From positions 1 through 58,894 of the forward strand of contig CAIZFE010000102.1 in NCBI GenBank assembly GCA_903932145.1: a DNA stretch of 58,894 bases, in the 5' to 3' direction. This document shows positions 16,326-25,784 of the stretch, in pieces. The notes under the pieces are model-generated. The model worked only from the letters and a program-made list of their open reading frames with translations, was not told where the DNA came from and ran no database searches. How positions within the stretch are numbered: position 1 is the first letter of the stretch; every line of letters begins with the position of its first letter. The position numbers were made by a program, and so were the translations under genes. The DNA comes from an uncultured Rhodopila sp. Lineage in GTDB: Bacteria > Pseudomonadota > Alphaproteobacteria > Acetobacterales > Acetobacteraceae.

Positions 16326-19244
16326 TTAGACGTCGGCCTCCAGCGAGCGTTCCATGAGGCGCACCGAATGGATCGCCTCCCGCCCCGACAGGTCCCTGAT
16401 CTGGTGCCGGCAGGACGTGCCATCGGCGACGATAAAATCATGCGCTGCTGCTGCCCTGACCGCAGGCATCAGGCCGGCCTCGGCCATTGCCCGGGACGTC
16501 GCCTCGGTTTCCGCCTGGTACCCAAACGTTCCGGCCATACCGCAGCACGACGAAGCGATCGGTTGGGCAGACAATCGCGGGATCAAACGCAACATCGCCA
16601 GCGCGTCCGGGAAGGCGCCGAACGCTTTCTGATGGCAATGGCCATGAATCCGGGCCGTCCCGGCAACCGGGCGTAAAGCCAGGTCCGGTTTTTCCCTGGC
16701 GATGAACTCGCTCAATAACATGGAGCGCTCGGCGAACCGGTTGGTCGCGTCCCCCGGCAGCAACGACCGGAACTCATCGCGCAATGTCATTACGCACGAC
16801 GGTTCAAGGCCGATAATAGGCAGGTCCGCCGACAGGTGGCGCATCGTTCGTTCTGCTTCCTCTCTGGCCTTGTCCACCATACCCGCCGCCAGCCAGGTGC
16901 GCCCGCAGCACAACGGCCGCCCGTCAGCCTTCGGCATCACCGCGCGGTAACCGGCCGCCGTCAGCACTTTCAACGCCGCGCGGAGGTTTTCAGGCTCGAA
17001 ATACCGGTTGAACGTATCCGCGAACAAATACACATCGCCACGTGGTGCGGCCGGGATCGCTGACGCTGCCTCCCGGTCCATGAATTTATCGCTACGCCAT
17101 TTCGGCAACCGCCGAGCAGCGGAAAAGCCCAGGAGCCGTTCCATCAGCCAGCGAACCGGAGGCAGGTGATTGCGCAGATTTGCCAGTGACGGGATCTGCG
17201 ACAGGAACGGCGCATAGCGTGGCAATTCAGCGATCAGCGTCTCCCGCCATTTCACGCCATGGCGTTCAGCGCGCGCCGCCGTGACCTCGATCTTCATCTT
17301 GGCCATATCGACGCCAGTCGGGCACTCGCGCTTGCAGCCCTTGCACGACACGCATAGCGCCATCGTATCGGCCATCTCGTCTGACGTCATCGCATCGGCG
17401 CCCAACTGACCGGTCAACGCCAGCCGCAGGGTGTTGGCGCGCCCTCGGGTCAGATGGGTTTCATCGCGCGTTACCCGATAACTCGGGCACATCACTCCGG
17501 AGTCAAACGCTCGGCAGGTGCCGTTGTTGTTGCACATCTCGACCGCACCGAGCATCCCGCCCATTGGGCCGGGATGCTCAGACCAGTCGAGTTTCGGTGT
17601 AAAGTCACTGATTGGGCCATATCCTGGCCCATAGCGGAACAGGGTGCGGTCATCCATTTTCGGCGGGTGCACGATCCGGTTCGGGTTCAGCAGTCCGATC
17701 GGATCAAAGGCTTCCTTCACCGCCTCAAACGCACGGACGATACGGGAACCGAACATATTCTCGTGGAATTCGCTGCGCACCAACCCGTCGCCGTGCTCAC
17801 CGCTATGGGACCCTTTGTATTCGCGCACCAGGGCAAATGCTTCCTCGGCAACGACGCGCATCGTCGCGACATCGACGGGGTCTTTCATGCTCAACACCGG
17901 CCGCACATGCAGGCAACCGACCGAGGCATGGGCGTACCAAGTACCCTTCGTTCCGTGCTTTTCGAACACGTCGTTGAGGCGTTCGGTGTAGTCGGCGAGG
18001 TCGTCCAGATCGACGGCGCAGTCCTCGATGAACGACACCGGTTTACCGTCGCCCTTCATCGACATCATGATGTTCAGCCCGGCCTCCCGCACCGACGCGA
18101 TATCCGCCTGGAACGCGGGATCGATCGCTCGGACTACCCCCGAATGGCCCAGATCGCCCATCAGTGTTTCCAGTTCCGCCAGCTTAGCCAGCAGCGGGCC
18201 GTCCTCGTGGCCATGGAACTCGACGATTAACAGGCTGTCTGGTTCACCGATCAGCATCTGGTCGATGGTGGGACGATAGATGGCAATGCCGCGGCCGAGG
18301 TCGATCATCGTGCGATCGACCAGTTCAACCGCCTCCGGCCCAAGCGCAACGATATGCCGAGAGGCCTCCATCGCCTTCCGGAAGGTCGGGAACTGACAGA
18401 TGCCCAACATCTTGCGCGGCTTGATCGGCTGTAGCGCCAATTCGATCGCCGCGGAAAACGCCAGCGTGCCTTCCGACCCAACCAGCAGGCGGGCCAGATT
18501 GTCGCGACCGGCCGCATGCGCGGCTGGTGTCAAAGCGTCTATATTATAGCCACCGACGCGACGAAGCTGCTTGGGGAAACGGGCAGCGATTTCATCCGCT
18601 TCCGTGGTGCCCAGTGTACTCAATCGCTGGAGGAGATCCACGATTGTGGCCGGTATCCTGCCGTCCGGTTCACGGGAGACCTCGCTGAAGCGGTGCTGGG
18701 ACCCATCCGACAAGATCGCTTCGATTGCTCGCACGTTGTCCGCCATCAACCCGTATCGGATGGACTTCGAGCCGCAAGAGTTATTCCCCGCCATGCCTCC
18801 GATCGTGCAGCGAGCATGGGTGGACGGATCAACCGGGAAAAACAGTTTGTCGGCGCGTAGTGCGTTATTGAGATGTCCCAGCACGAGCCCTGGTTCAACC
18901 AAGGCCGTTCGCGCCTCGGCATCTACGTGAACGATGCGCCGCAGATGCTTGGAGCAATCGATCACCAACGCCCGGTTCACCGTCTGTCCGCATTGGCTGG
19001 TGCCACCGCCGCGGGCGAGCACTGGCACTCCCTCGTCTCTCGCCAGTGACATCGCCGCGATCACGTCATCGATGGTTTCAGGAACAATTACCCCGACCGG
19101 CTCCATCTGGTAGATTGACGCGTCCGTCGAATAGCGGCCTCGGCTCGCGCGGTCAAACAACACCTCGCCCTTGATGTTGCGGGCCAAACGCAACGCGAAT
19201 CCCGCGTTGGCTGACATCATGGAGTCATCGATGGTGGCGCTCAT
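16326..19244 (-). CDS. FAD-linked oxidase / Fe-S protein fusion (YdiJ, D-2-hydroxyacid dehydrogenase type)
   Basis: A fused flavin and iron-sulfur dehydrogenase of 972 residues. The N-terminal half has the FAD-binding type-4 domain (VLARGGGTSQCGQ, GGMAGNNSCGSKS) and an FAD-oxidase C domain. The middle has two ferredoxin-like sites, CNNNGTCRAF...MCPSYRV near residue 560 and CVSCKGCKRECP near residue 629. The C-terminal third has two cysteine-rich CCG repeats (RPLCCGRTW near 777, SSCCGMAG near 898) as in GlcF and heterodisulfide-reductase-like subunits. This architecture matches E. coli YdiJ (about 1018 aa), reported to oxidise D-2-hydroxyglutarate, so D-2-hydroxyglutarate or D-lactate are the best guesses. 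It stands alone between the efflux operon and dksA. Confidence 0.88.
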   Translation of the reverse strand: MSATIDDSMMSANAGFALRLARNIKGEVLFDRASRGRYSTDASIYQMEPVGVIVPETIDDVIAAMSLARDEGVPVLARGGGTSQCGQTVNRALVIDCSKHLRRIVHVDAEARTALVEPGLVLGHLNNALRADKLFFPVDPSTHARCTIGGMAGNNSCGSKSIRYGLMADNVRAIEAILSDGSQHRFSEVSREPDGRIPATIVDLLQRLSTLGTTEADEIAARFPKQLRRVGGYNIDALTPAAHAAGRDNLARLLVGSEGTLAFSAAIELALQPIKPRKMLGICQFPTFRKAMEASRHIVALGPEAVELVDRTMIDLGRGIAIYRPTIDQMLIGEPDSLLIVEFHGHEDGPLLAKLAELETLMGDLGHSGVVRAIDPAFQADIASVREAGLNIMMSMKGDGKPVSFIEDCAVDLDDLADYTERLNDVFEKHGTKGTWYAHASVGCLHVRPVLSMKDPVDVATMRVVAEEAFALVREYKGSHSGEHGDGLVRSEFHENMFGSRIVRAFEAVKEAFDPIGLLNPNRIVHPPKMDDRTLFRYGPGYGPISDFTPKLDWSEHPGPMGGMLGAVEMCNNNGTCRAFDSGVMCPSYRVTRDETHLTRGRANTLRLALTGQLGADAMTSDEMADTMALCVSCKGCKRECPTGVDMAKMKIEVTAARAERHGVKWRETLIAELPRYAPFLSQIPSLANLRNHLPPVRWLMERLLGFSAARRLPKWRSDKFMDREAASAIPAAPRGDVYLFADTFNRYFEPENLRAALKVLTAAGYRAVMPKADGRPLCCGRTWLAAGMVDKAREEAERTMRHLSADLPIIGLEPSCVMTLRDEFRSLLPGDATNRFAERSMLLSEFIAREKPDLALRPVAGTARIHGHCHQKAFGAFPDALAMLRLIPRLSAQPIASSCCGMAGTFGYQAETEATSRAMAEAGLMPAVRAAAAHDFIVADGTSCRHQIRDLSGREAIHSVRLMERSLEADV

Positions 19245-19568
19245 CTGGACAGGCCAATCTGATTAGAGGGGTAACTGCCCAGCATTGGCAAAGCTGCGGC
19301 ATCCCTGCAAGCGCATTGCTGCGGCCGCCAGAACAATCGAGGTTTGGATTCCAGCTTCACCGGCACCGATTTCATCGTTGAACCAACGACGCGTGGTGAG
19401 CGGAACGCCGTCACGCCAATCCCCAATCCAATGGTCCCGTCTGCTATTGGCGTTCCGTCAACAGATCGCTATACGTCCGCCTATTGGTGGCCGAGAGCGG
19501 GCAGGGCTTCAAAACGCCCGATGCACATGCTGCGAGTGTTACCGGAAGATAGCTGGGATCGAAGTTGC
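19245..19568. other. Divergent intergenic region upstream of dksA
   Basis: 324 bases between the FAD/Fe-S oxidase (leftward) and dksA (rightward). The dksA frame stays open upstream to 19344, but that part has no resemblance to DksA and is probably leader. It should contain both promoters; none could be assigned with confidence. Confidence 0.4.
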
Positions 19569-19985
19569 ATGATAATGACTCTGCCCCCCGATTATCGGCC
19601 TTCCGAGGACGAGGATTTTATGAATCCGGTTCAGGTGGAGTACTTTCGTCAAAAATTGCTTAGGTGGAGGGCCGATCTCCTTCGGGATGCGGACGGTACG
19701 CTGGCAAGTCTGTCAGAAGGCGGGATTCACGAGGCCGACATAACCGATCGCGCAAGCGTTGAAACCGACAGAGCATTGGAATTGCGAACGCGCGACCGTG
19801 CCCGTAAGCTGATCTCCAAGATCGATCAGGCCTTGGTTCGTATTGAGGTTGGCACATACGGCTACTGCGAAGAAACCGATGAACCGATCGGTCTCCGTCG
19901 CCTCGAAGCCAGACCCATCGCGACGATGTCGATCGAGGCGCAAGAACGACACGAGAAAATGGAGCGCGTGCATCGTGACGATTGA
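19569..19985 (+). CDS. dksA: RNA polymerase-binding transcription factor DksA, single-cysteine type
   Basis: Binds the RNA polymerase secondary channel and works with ppGpp to control rRNA and amino-acid promoters. About 138 residues from ATG 19569 (a second ATG at 19575 is equally possible); the frame is open from 19344 but only this part matches the family. The N-terminal helix and coiled coil (EYFRQKLLRWRADLL ... DRASVETDRALELRTRDR) carry the coiled-coil tip with the Asp-Ala/Ser type residues. In the zinc-finger region only the first Cys remains: CEET and SIEA replace the usual CxxC pairs. Such Cys-poor DksA proteins are normal in alphaproteobacteria and are expected to fold without zinc. 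Confidence 0.92.
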   Translation: MIMTLPPDYRPSEDEDFMNPVQVEYFRQKLLRWRADLLRDADGTLASLSEGGIHEADITDRASVETDRALELRTRDRARKLISKIDQALVRIEVGTYGYCEETDEPIGLRRLEARPIATMSIEAQERHEKMERVHRDD

Positions 19986-20058
19986 GGGAATATATTAAGT
20001 AAGAGAACCGTTTCACGCCTATTTCGGCGATGACCTACCCACGTTCGATCTAAACCTT

Positions 20059-20099
20059 GCGCCTGACAGAACAGCCTGTTGATGCAGCGTATCAGGCGC
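20059..20099. repeat. Inverted repeat between dksA and the cobalamin adenosyltransferase gene
   Basis: GCGCCTGA (20059-20066) and TCAGGCGC (20092-20099) enclose a smaller nested palindrome AACAGCCTGTT. There is no T-run, so it is not a classic terminator. It could be an mRNA structure or operator for the gene starting at 20158. It does not resemble a cobalamin riboswitch. Confidence 0.4.
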
Positions 20100-20157
20100 C
20101 ATGTATTGCAATAGGTATCTGCCACGCCGCTACCACCTGCGATAAGGATTCATTCCG

Positions 20158-20712
20158 ATGATACGCATCGACCGCGTGGTGACAAAGGGTGGAGATAGCG
20201 GGGAAACGTCCCTGGGTGACGGCACCCGGATATCAAAAGCCCACCCACGGATTGAAGCACTTGGTAGCGTTGATGAGGTCAACGCCAGCATCGGCGTCGT
20301 GCGCATCCATACGAGGTCCAAAATCGTCGAAGACGCGATGCTGAGCAGGATACAGAACGACCTGTTCGATGTCGGTGCTGATCTGTGCGTTCCGGGCACC
20401 GGGGGAGACCGCCTTCGTATTACGGACGAAGCGGTCACGCGTCTTGAAACTGAAGTCGGACGCATGAATGCCTCACTGCCGGCATTAACCAGTTTCATCC
20501 TGCCCGGCGGTTCCGATGCGGCAGCCTTCGCCCATATCGCCAGAGTGACGGCGCGGCGCGCTGAACGGGCGGTAGCTTCGGTCGAGAATGTCAATCCGGT
20601 GGTTCACCGTTATCTCAATCGGCTCTCGGACCATCTTTTCGTTCTTGCACGTGTGCTCAATGAGAATGCCGCGACGGATGTGCTCTGGGTACCCGGAGCC
20701 AACCGGTACTGA
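20158..20712 (+). CDS. ATP:cob(I)alamin adenosyltransferase, PduO type
   Basis: Makes adenosylcobalamin from ATP and reduced cobalamin. 184 residues, standard for the PduO family. Diagnostic pieces are the N-terminal ATP loop TKGGDSGETSLGDG, the ALGSVDEVNASIG helix and the C-terminal RRAERAV followed by NRLSDHLFVLAR. It begins MIRIDRVVTKGG at ATG 20158; an AAGGATT lies about eight bases before it. No cobalamin-dependent enzyme is adjacent, so it probably serves a mutase or ribonucleotide reductase encoded elsewhere. Confidence 0.94.
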   Translation: MIRIDRVVTKGGDSGETSLGDGTRISKAHPRIEALGSVDEVNASIGVVRIHTRSKIVEDAMLSRIQNDLFDVGADLCVPGTGGDRLRITDEAVTRLETEVGRMNASLPALTSFILPGGSDAAAFAHIARVTARRAERAVASVENVNPVVHRYLNRLSDHLFVLARVLNENAATDVLWVPGANRY

Positions 20713-21001
20713 CACCGCAGACCGCAGCCTGTCCCGGGGGGCGGCTGCCGGTACCGAATTGGTCAGTACGTTCAGGTTTGCGGAGGCGCGTGCCGAGCAG
20801 TATCGCGACATGCACGATCATGCGGTGAAAAGCGTAGTCAATTACTCCGCCGGTGCACGATCAGTGCGGACATGCAGCGTCATATTATGACTCAATGGCC
20901 CGTTTCACGCCTGCGATCCGGCTCAGGCCGGCGAGCGCGCCTGCCCAAAGCTTGTCCAGAACGCAGCAAAGCCTAATCTGCCGTCATCAAGGGAGAAACC
21001 T

Positions 21002-22255
21002 ATGCGTATCGAGATTATTTGCACCGGCGACGAAGTGCTGACCGGCAAAATCACTAACACCAATTTTTCCTACATGGCGCAGAAGCTGGAGGATGTGGGC
21101 CTGTCGGTGCATTGGGGTACGACCGTCGGCGACGACCGGGAGTCGCTGCTCGCTGCTTTCCTACTGGCCGGGACTCGCGCCGACGCGGTGATCGTCAACG
21201 GCGGTCTCGGGCCGACCGTCGACGACCTGTCGCAGGAAATTGCCGCCCAGGCTGCCGGTGTCGAGTTGGTCCTGCATCAGGAATGGCTCACGACCATGGA
21301 GTCATTCTTTACGCGCCGCATGCGTACGATGCCGCCGAACAACGTCAAGCAAGCGATGCTGCCCGCGACAGCGGAGATGATCGACAATCCGATCGGCACG
21401 GCGTGCGGGTTTGCGTTGGACATCGGTAAGGCGCGCTTCTTCTTCACGCCCGGTGTGCCGCGTGAACTGCGCCGCATGCTGGAGGAACAGGTGATCCCGC
21501 GCATTCTCGCCCGCGCCGGTGCACCCGCGTCGATCTTCCTCAAGCGGTTCCACTCGTATGGTCTGGGTGAATCCCATGTGGATCAGTTGCTGTTGGGGGT
21601 GGAGGCGCTGGACCCCGACGGCGGCGTCAAATTGGGCTTCCGGGCGCACTACCCTCAATTGGAAACCAAGCTGACTGTGCGTGGCACCGACATGGAGGAC
21701 GTCCACCGCAAGCTGGCACCGGTGACGGACGAGGTGCGGAAACGGCTGGGGAATTTTATCTTCGCCGAAGACGACAAGACGCTGGAGGGCGTGACGCTGG
21801 CGGCATTGGCCGAGCGGAACGCCACTCTGACTGTCGTGGAAACCTTCACCGCCGGGCAGATCGCTGCCAGGATTGCCCACTTACCAGGTGCGGAAAAGGT
21901 CTTCCGGCATGGCACAGTTGCGCGGCATCTGGATCGGCTGTTCGGGGTTCCGCTGCCCGCCGAGCTGGATCAGGACACGACAGAGGCGGTAACGAAGGCC
22001 GCCCGTGAACTGACGGGCGCGAGCCATGCGCTGGCCGTGCTGATCGAATTGGATGAGGGCGCGGATCGCATCGACCTCGGCGGCACGATCTGGATCGGCA
22101 TAGCAACCGCCGACCAGATAGAGTTCCGGCGGTCCCGGATTCTGGGCGGGCGCGAATGGGTCCGATTGGGAGCGGTCGAATTGGCCCTCGATTGCTTGCG
22201 GCGGTTCCTGCAAGGCTTACCCGTGGTGGAGCGGATCGACTTCGAGAAGACCTGA
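21002..22255 (+). CDS. cinA: CinA-family protein with altered amidase active site
   Basis: 417 residues with the CinA two-domain plan. The N-terminal MoaB/MogA-like domain (about 1-170; CTGDEVLTG, VNGGLGPTVDD, FTPGVPREL) is associated with ADP-ribose pyrophosphatase activity. The C-terminal PncC domain (about 255-415) would deamidate nicotinamide mononucleotide for NAD recycling. The usual active-site motif AESCTGG is here VETFTAG, so the catalytic Ser is replaced by Thr and the glycine pair is changed. The following strand, normally GGVVAYSN, reads RHGTVARHL. The amidase may be inactive or changed in specificity. A GGGAG-containing ribosome-binding site precedes ATG 21002. The MFS gene starts 49 bases downstream. 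Confidence 0.88.
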   Translation: MRIEIICTGDEVLTGKITNTNFSYMAQKLEDVGLSVHWGTTVGDDRESLLAAFLLAGTRADAVIVNGGLGPTVDDLSQEIAAQAAGVELVLHQEWLTTMESFFTRRMRTMPPNNVKQAMLPATAEMIDNPIGTACGFALDIGKARFFFTPGVPRELRRMLEEQVIPRILARAGAPASIFLKRFHSYGLGESHVDQLLLGVEALDPDGGVKLGFRAHYPQLETKLTVRGTDMEDVHRKLAPVTDEVRKRLGNFIFAEDDKTLEGVTLAALAERNATLTVVETFTAGQIAARIAHLPGAEKVFRHGTVARHLDRLFGVPLPAELDQDTTEAVTKAARELTGASHALAVLIELDEGADRIDLGGTIWIGIATADQIEFRRSRILGGREWVRLGAVELALDCLRRFLQGLPVVERIDFEKT

Positions 22256-22304
22256 CGAGGCGAAGCAAGCCGAACCGCGAACAGTGTAGGGAAAGCCGCG
22301 AACC

Positions 22305-23543
22305 ATGAATCGCCGAGAAGTCGACTCACCCTACGCCTGGTTCCGCCTGGGCGTGTCCGTCATGTTGTCCGCCATTGGTGGTGTCGGGATGTGGTCAGTC
22401 GTGGTCGCTCTTCCCGCCGTCCAGGCGGATTTCCATGCGGAGCGGGGTGCCGCGTCGATGCCCTTTACCCTGACCATGATCGGCTTCGGTATTGGCGGCG
22501 TGATTATGGGCAGGCTGGCGGATCAGAAGGGTATCATCCTGCCGGTCATGATCGGCGCCGGGGCGCTTGGGACCGGGTTCATTCTGGCGTCGGTTTCAGG
22601 TGGGTTGGCGTCTTTCTCCGCCGCGTATCTACTGATCGGGATGTTCGGCACCGCCGCGACCTTCGTGCCGCTGATGGCCGACATTTCGTTCTGGTTCGAG
22701 AAGCGGCGAGGCCTCGCGGTCGCACTGTGTGCCTGTGGTAACTATGTCTCGGGCGCCGTTTGGCCGACGCTGATCGACACCGGCATCAGGTCATACGGCT
22801 GGCGAACCGCGCATCTCGCTGTCGGGGTCTTTTGCATACTGGCTATGCCGCCCCTGGCCCTGTTGTTGCGCAGCCGCCCACCCGTTCGGGCGGCTGGGGC
22901 ACCGCCGCCGGCCGCGTCCTTACGGAAGATCAGTCTGCCGCCGGCAGTACTTCAAACGCTTTTGGCGATCGCCGGTCTGGCGTGTTGCGTCGCGATGTCG
23001 ATGCCGCAGGTCCACATCGTCGCCTATTGCGGAGACCTGGGATACGGCTCGGCCAGCGGGGCTCGCATGCTGTCTTTGATGCTCGGGTTCGGCATTATCA
23101 GCCGGATCGGATCGGGCTTCCTGGCAGATCGGCTGGGGGGGCTGGCCACGCTGTTGATCGGGTCTTTGGCGCAGGGGTTGGCGCTGGCACTGTACCTGAT
23201 GATAGACGGGCTGACCTCGCTGTACGTGATCTCAGCCTTGTTCGGCCTGTTCCAGGGCGGACTGGTGCCGAGCTACGCGATCATTGTGCGAGAGAGTTTC
23301 CCCGCCAAAGAAGCCGGTGGGCGCGTCGGCATCATCCTGATGATGACACTGATGGGCATGGCACTGGGAGGGTGGATGTCCGGCGTGATCTTCGACCTGA
23401 CCGGGTCTTATCGCGCCGCCTTCGTCAACGGTGTCGCCTGGAACGCGCTGAATTTTCTGATCGCGCTGTTTTTGTTGTTCCGGTCCCCACTTATCGCACG
23501 CCGGCCGGCCACAACACGACACGCAGGGTCTGCAGCAGAATAA
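22305..23543 (+). CDS. MFS transporter (monocarboxylate/oxalate-formate-like)
   Basis: Inner-membrane secondary transporter of 412 residues with about 12 hydrophobic segments and the loop 2-3 motif GRLADQKGI. The halves are linked by a hydrophilic loop (RSRPPVRAAGAPPPAASLR). Conserved glycines and the GFLADRLGG segment between helices 8 and 9 fit the MFS fold; the general look is of the OFA/monocarboxylate group, but the substrate is unknown. Its last 53 bases overlap the 3' end of the convergent sugar transferase gene, so the C-terminal tail after the last membrane segment is encoded on the same DNA as the end of that gene. Confidence 0.88.
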   Translation: MNRREVDSPYAWFRLGVSVMLSAIGGVGMWSVVVALPAVQADFHAERGAASMPFTLTMIGFGIGGVIMGRLADQKGIILPVMIGAGALGTGFILASVSGGLASFSAAYLLIGMFGTAATFVPLMADISFWFEKRRGLAVALCACGNYVSGAVWPTLIDTGIRSYGWRTAHLAVGVFCILAMPPLALLLRSRPPVRAAGAPPPAASLRKISLPPAVLQTLLAIAGLACCVAMSMPQVHIVAYCGDLGYGSASGARMLSLMLGFGIISRIGSGFLADRLGGLATLLIGSLAQGLALALYLMIDGLTSLYVISALFGLFQGGLVPSYAIIVRESFPAKEAGGRVGIILMMTLMGMALGGWMSGVIFDLTGSYRAAFVNGVAWNALNFLIALFLLFRSPLIARRPATTRHAGSAAE

Positions 23544-24903
23544 CGCAGTCGAACAGGATGGAGAAGTTCTTCACATAATACAGGTCGTAGCTGAGTTTCG
23601 AACGGGCATCCTCGATCGAGGCCCCATAAGGATAGTTGATCTGGGCCCAGCCGGTCAGACCGGCTTTGACCATGTGCCGCTCGTGATAAAGCGGGATCTT
23701 CTCCGCCAGTTGCTCGACAAAGATCGGCCGTTCGGGCCGGGGTCCGACGAACGACATCTCCCCCCTCAGGATATTCACCAGTTGAGGGAGTTCGTCGATT
23801 CGGGCGCGCCGCAGAAAGTTGCCGGCCTTCGTAATGCGGTTGTCTTTTTTGTCCGCCCAGACCGCCCCATTGGCTTCGGCGTTCACCAGCATGGTGCGCA
23901 GCTTCATGATCCAAAAGAGCTTGCCGTCCAGCGTCACACGTTGTTGCCGGTAGAACACGGGGCCGGGACCTTCCCACCGGATCGCGATGATTCCGCCCAC
24001 GATGAGTGGGGCCGTCAGCACCAATACGATGGAACTGACCACGAGATCGAAAGCACGTTTGATGAACCGATCCAGTGAGCCGAATGTGAAGCCGTCCGTG
24101 TAAACCAGCCAGCCGAGTTCCATACGCTTCAGGTCGATGCGGCGGATTTCGCGTTCGACGAAACTGAGGTACTGGATGACCGGGAAACCGGCTTTTTTGC
24201 AGTTCAGCAAACGCTCCAGATTCATGCCGCGACGTTCGTCAGGGGCGACAATGATCAGGTCCGCGTCCACCCGCGTCGCGATCGAGGCGACATCGAAGCC
24301 GGGTGGACAGTAGATCCGGTCAGGCCTTTCGGCGAGCAACCGGGGGGCGACTTCTTCGTCCATGCCATGCACCAGGGTTACATCGTCATGCAGGCTGGTA
24401 CCTTCTTGCCCCAACATATGGAGCAGATCCCAGGCGCGCTGTCCGGCTCCGACGATCAACAGGCGGCGGCGCAAAACGTGGCGGCGAATCAGCACGTCGA
24501 TGACGAGGCGGGCCAGGAAGGCACAGGCGGTAAACGCGACGACAGCCAGCCCGAACAGCATCGCCTGATCCCGGCCACCCGGCATAGGCGCGCCAGGAAC
24601 CACAGTCGCCAGAACCAGCGAAATCAGGATGACCAGCACCGCGCCCATTCCAACCACGAGTGGCACGCGGGTCAGGGACCGTCCGGTCTCCAGGATTGCG
24701 TCCCGCCGGTACAGACCCATCGCGAACAGCAGCAGCAGATCGAGCACCGGGTAAGCGACGCCGCGCAAATCGGTCGAAACGTTGAACAACGACAGCGCGT
24801 CCGGTCGCGATGTCCATAGGACGATGGGCCAAACGGCGAGGATCAGAAGGCTGTCGAGGGCAAACAGCGCCGTCCCGGTGGTCGTCTTGGAGAATCTCAG
24901 CAT
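23491..24903 (-). CDS. Polyprenyl-phosphate sugar-1-phosphate transferase (EpsB-like/WcaJ type)
   Basis: Initiating enzyme of exopolysaccharide synthesis, moving a sugar phosphate onto undecaprenyl phosphate at the inner membrane. 470 residues: four N-terminal membrane helices (up to about 130), a Rossmann-like CoA-binding region (LLIVGAGQRAWDLLH), a fifth hydrophobic segment (about 280-305), then the catalytic bacterial sugar transferase domain with KRAFDLVVS, the PGPVFYRQQRV and KLRTM motifs, RIDELPQL and GPRPERP, ending in GLTGWAQINYPYG. The order resembles the EpsB-2 subgroup often linked to PEP-CTERM/EpsH systems. It is isolated from the main polysaccharide cluster at 47.6-58.8 kb, which has its own initiating enzyme. 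The gene overlaps the convergent MFS gene by 53 bases at the 3' ends. Confidence 0.92.
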   Translation of the reverse strand: MLRFSKTTTGTALFALDSLLILAVWPIVLWTSRPDALSLFNVSTDLRGVAYPVLDLLLLFAMGLYRRDAILETGRSLTRVPLVVGMGAVLVILISLVLATVVPGAPMPGGRDQAMLFGLAVVAFTACAFLARLVIDVLIRRHVLRRRLLIVGAGQRAWDLLHMLGQEGTSLHDDVTLVHGMDEEVAPRLLAERPDRIYCPPGFDVASIATRVDADLIIVAPDERRGMNLERLLNCKKAGFPVIQYLSFVEREIRRIDLKRMELGWLVYTDGFTFGSLDRFIKRAFDLVVSSIVLVLTAPLIVGGIIAIRWEGPGPVFYRQQRVTLDGKLFWIMKLRTMLVNAEANGAVWADKKDNRITKAGNFLRRARIDELPQLVNILRGEMSFVGPRPERPIFVEQLAEKIPLYHERHMVKAGLTGWAQINYPYGASIEDARSKLSYDLYYVKNFSILFDCVILLQTLRVVLWPAGVR

Positions 24904-25784
24904 TCCTGGTCCCGGTCCTATCGCGGCCGATATGCCACGGTCTTACGAAGCGTTCTATAACTGAAACGGCAAACTTGGTAACAAAATAACCAATCGCAGT
25001 CCGCCAGCAACGGTCGGACATGGGCAAAGCCGCAAACGGATAGCGGGTTTCGACAAGATTTCAACATATTTCGATGATCTAATCAGCGCAGGATAATCAA
25101 CCCGAGTTTGTAATCAGAGCAAATATAAAAAAATTAGACATGTTCATTTTTGTTTCACATTTATATCCGTGACGCCTCGCGTCAGTCTCAAAAATTATCT
25201 CGCTTTCGATGGCGGCCCGCCCGGATTTGTCCACCTTAAAGCGCCCGGACGCCGATAGACTTTTCGTGTCGGCATCACCAAGCGTCCTCCGGTGACATTG
25301 CTGCCTTGCAGAAGACCCGCTCGGCGCGGTGCGGAACAATGTCGGGTTCAAGAGAGGTACCCTGCTCGACGGGCGTGAAGGGTGACGATGGATCGGCTCT
25401 GGCGCGGCTTCCTCAGATCCTGCGCGCGCAGTGGCTCGCGTCACAACGATTGGACATGGAGTCCCATCGGATCGTGCATGATGGCGCCGTAAGCGATACT
25501 AGCCAGCAAGACTCGGGTCAAAGCCGATATTTCGGTGATGAAACCCACCCGGATTGGCGGGCTGACCCCGTCGCATCAGATTGAGGTGTTGCAGGACCCG
25601 ACATTCGACAACAATGAGATCAGTTTTTGACTCGCGCTGGGACCGGTGAATCGGATCAGTAGCTGCTCGATATGCGACGGGCGGTCCATGGGGCGCTGGT
25701 ATGCTAAATCTCTCTCACATCGCCTACCTCTCGACGACGGCGCGTCGAGGGGCCATTTGTAAGAGTGTCGAGGAGTTCGCGTGC
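24904..25784. other. Long intergenic region upstream of uvrB
   Basis: 881 bases between the divergent sugar transferase and uvrB. The part at 24950-25190 is clearly A+T-richer than its surroundings and probably holds the promoter(s) of the leftward gene. Short frames at 25097-25444 (minus) and 25306-25584 (plus) have no family resemblance and no good ribosome-binding site. No tRNA, repeat array or recognisable pseudogene was found. Confidence 0.45.

Noticed and set aside
19986..20157. Cobalamin riboswitch before the adenosyltransferase gene
   Set aside because: The region has one inverted repeat but no B12-box-like sequence and is too short for the usual element.
25097..25584. Short opposing frames upstream of uvrB as a possible toxin-antitoxin pair
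   Set aside because: Neither has family resemblance, a good ribosome-binding site or an operon-like arrangement.
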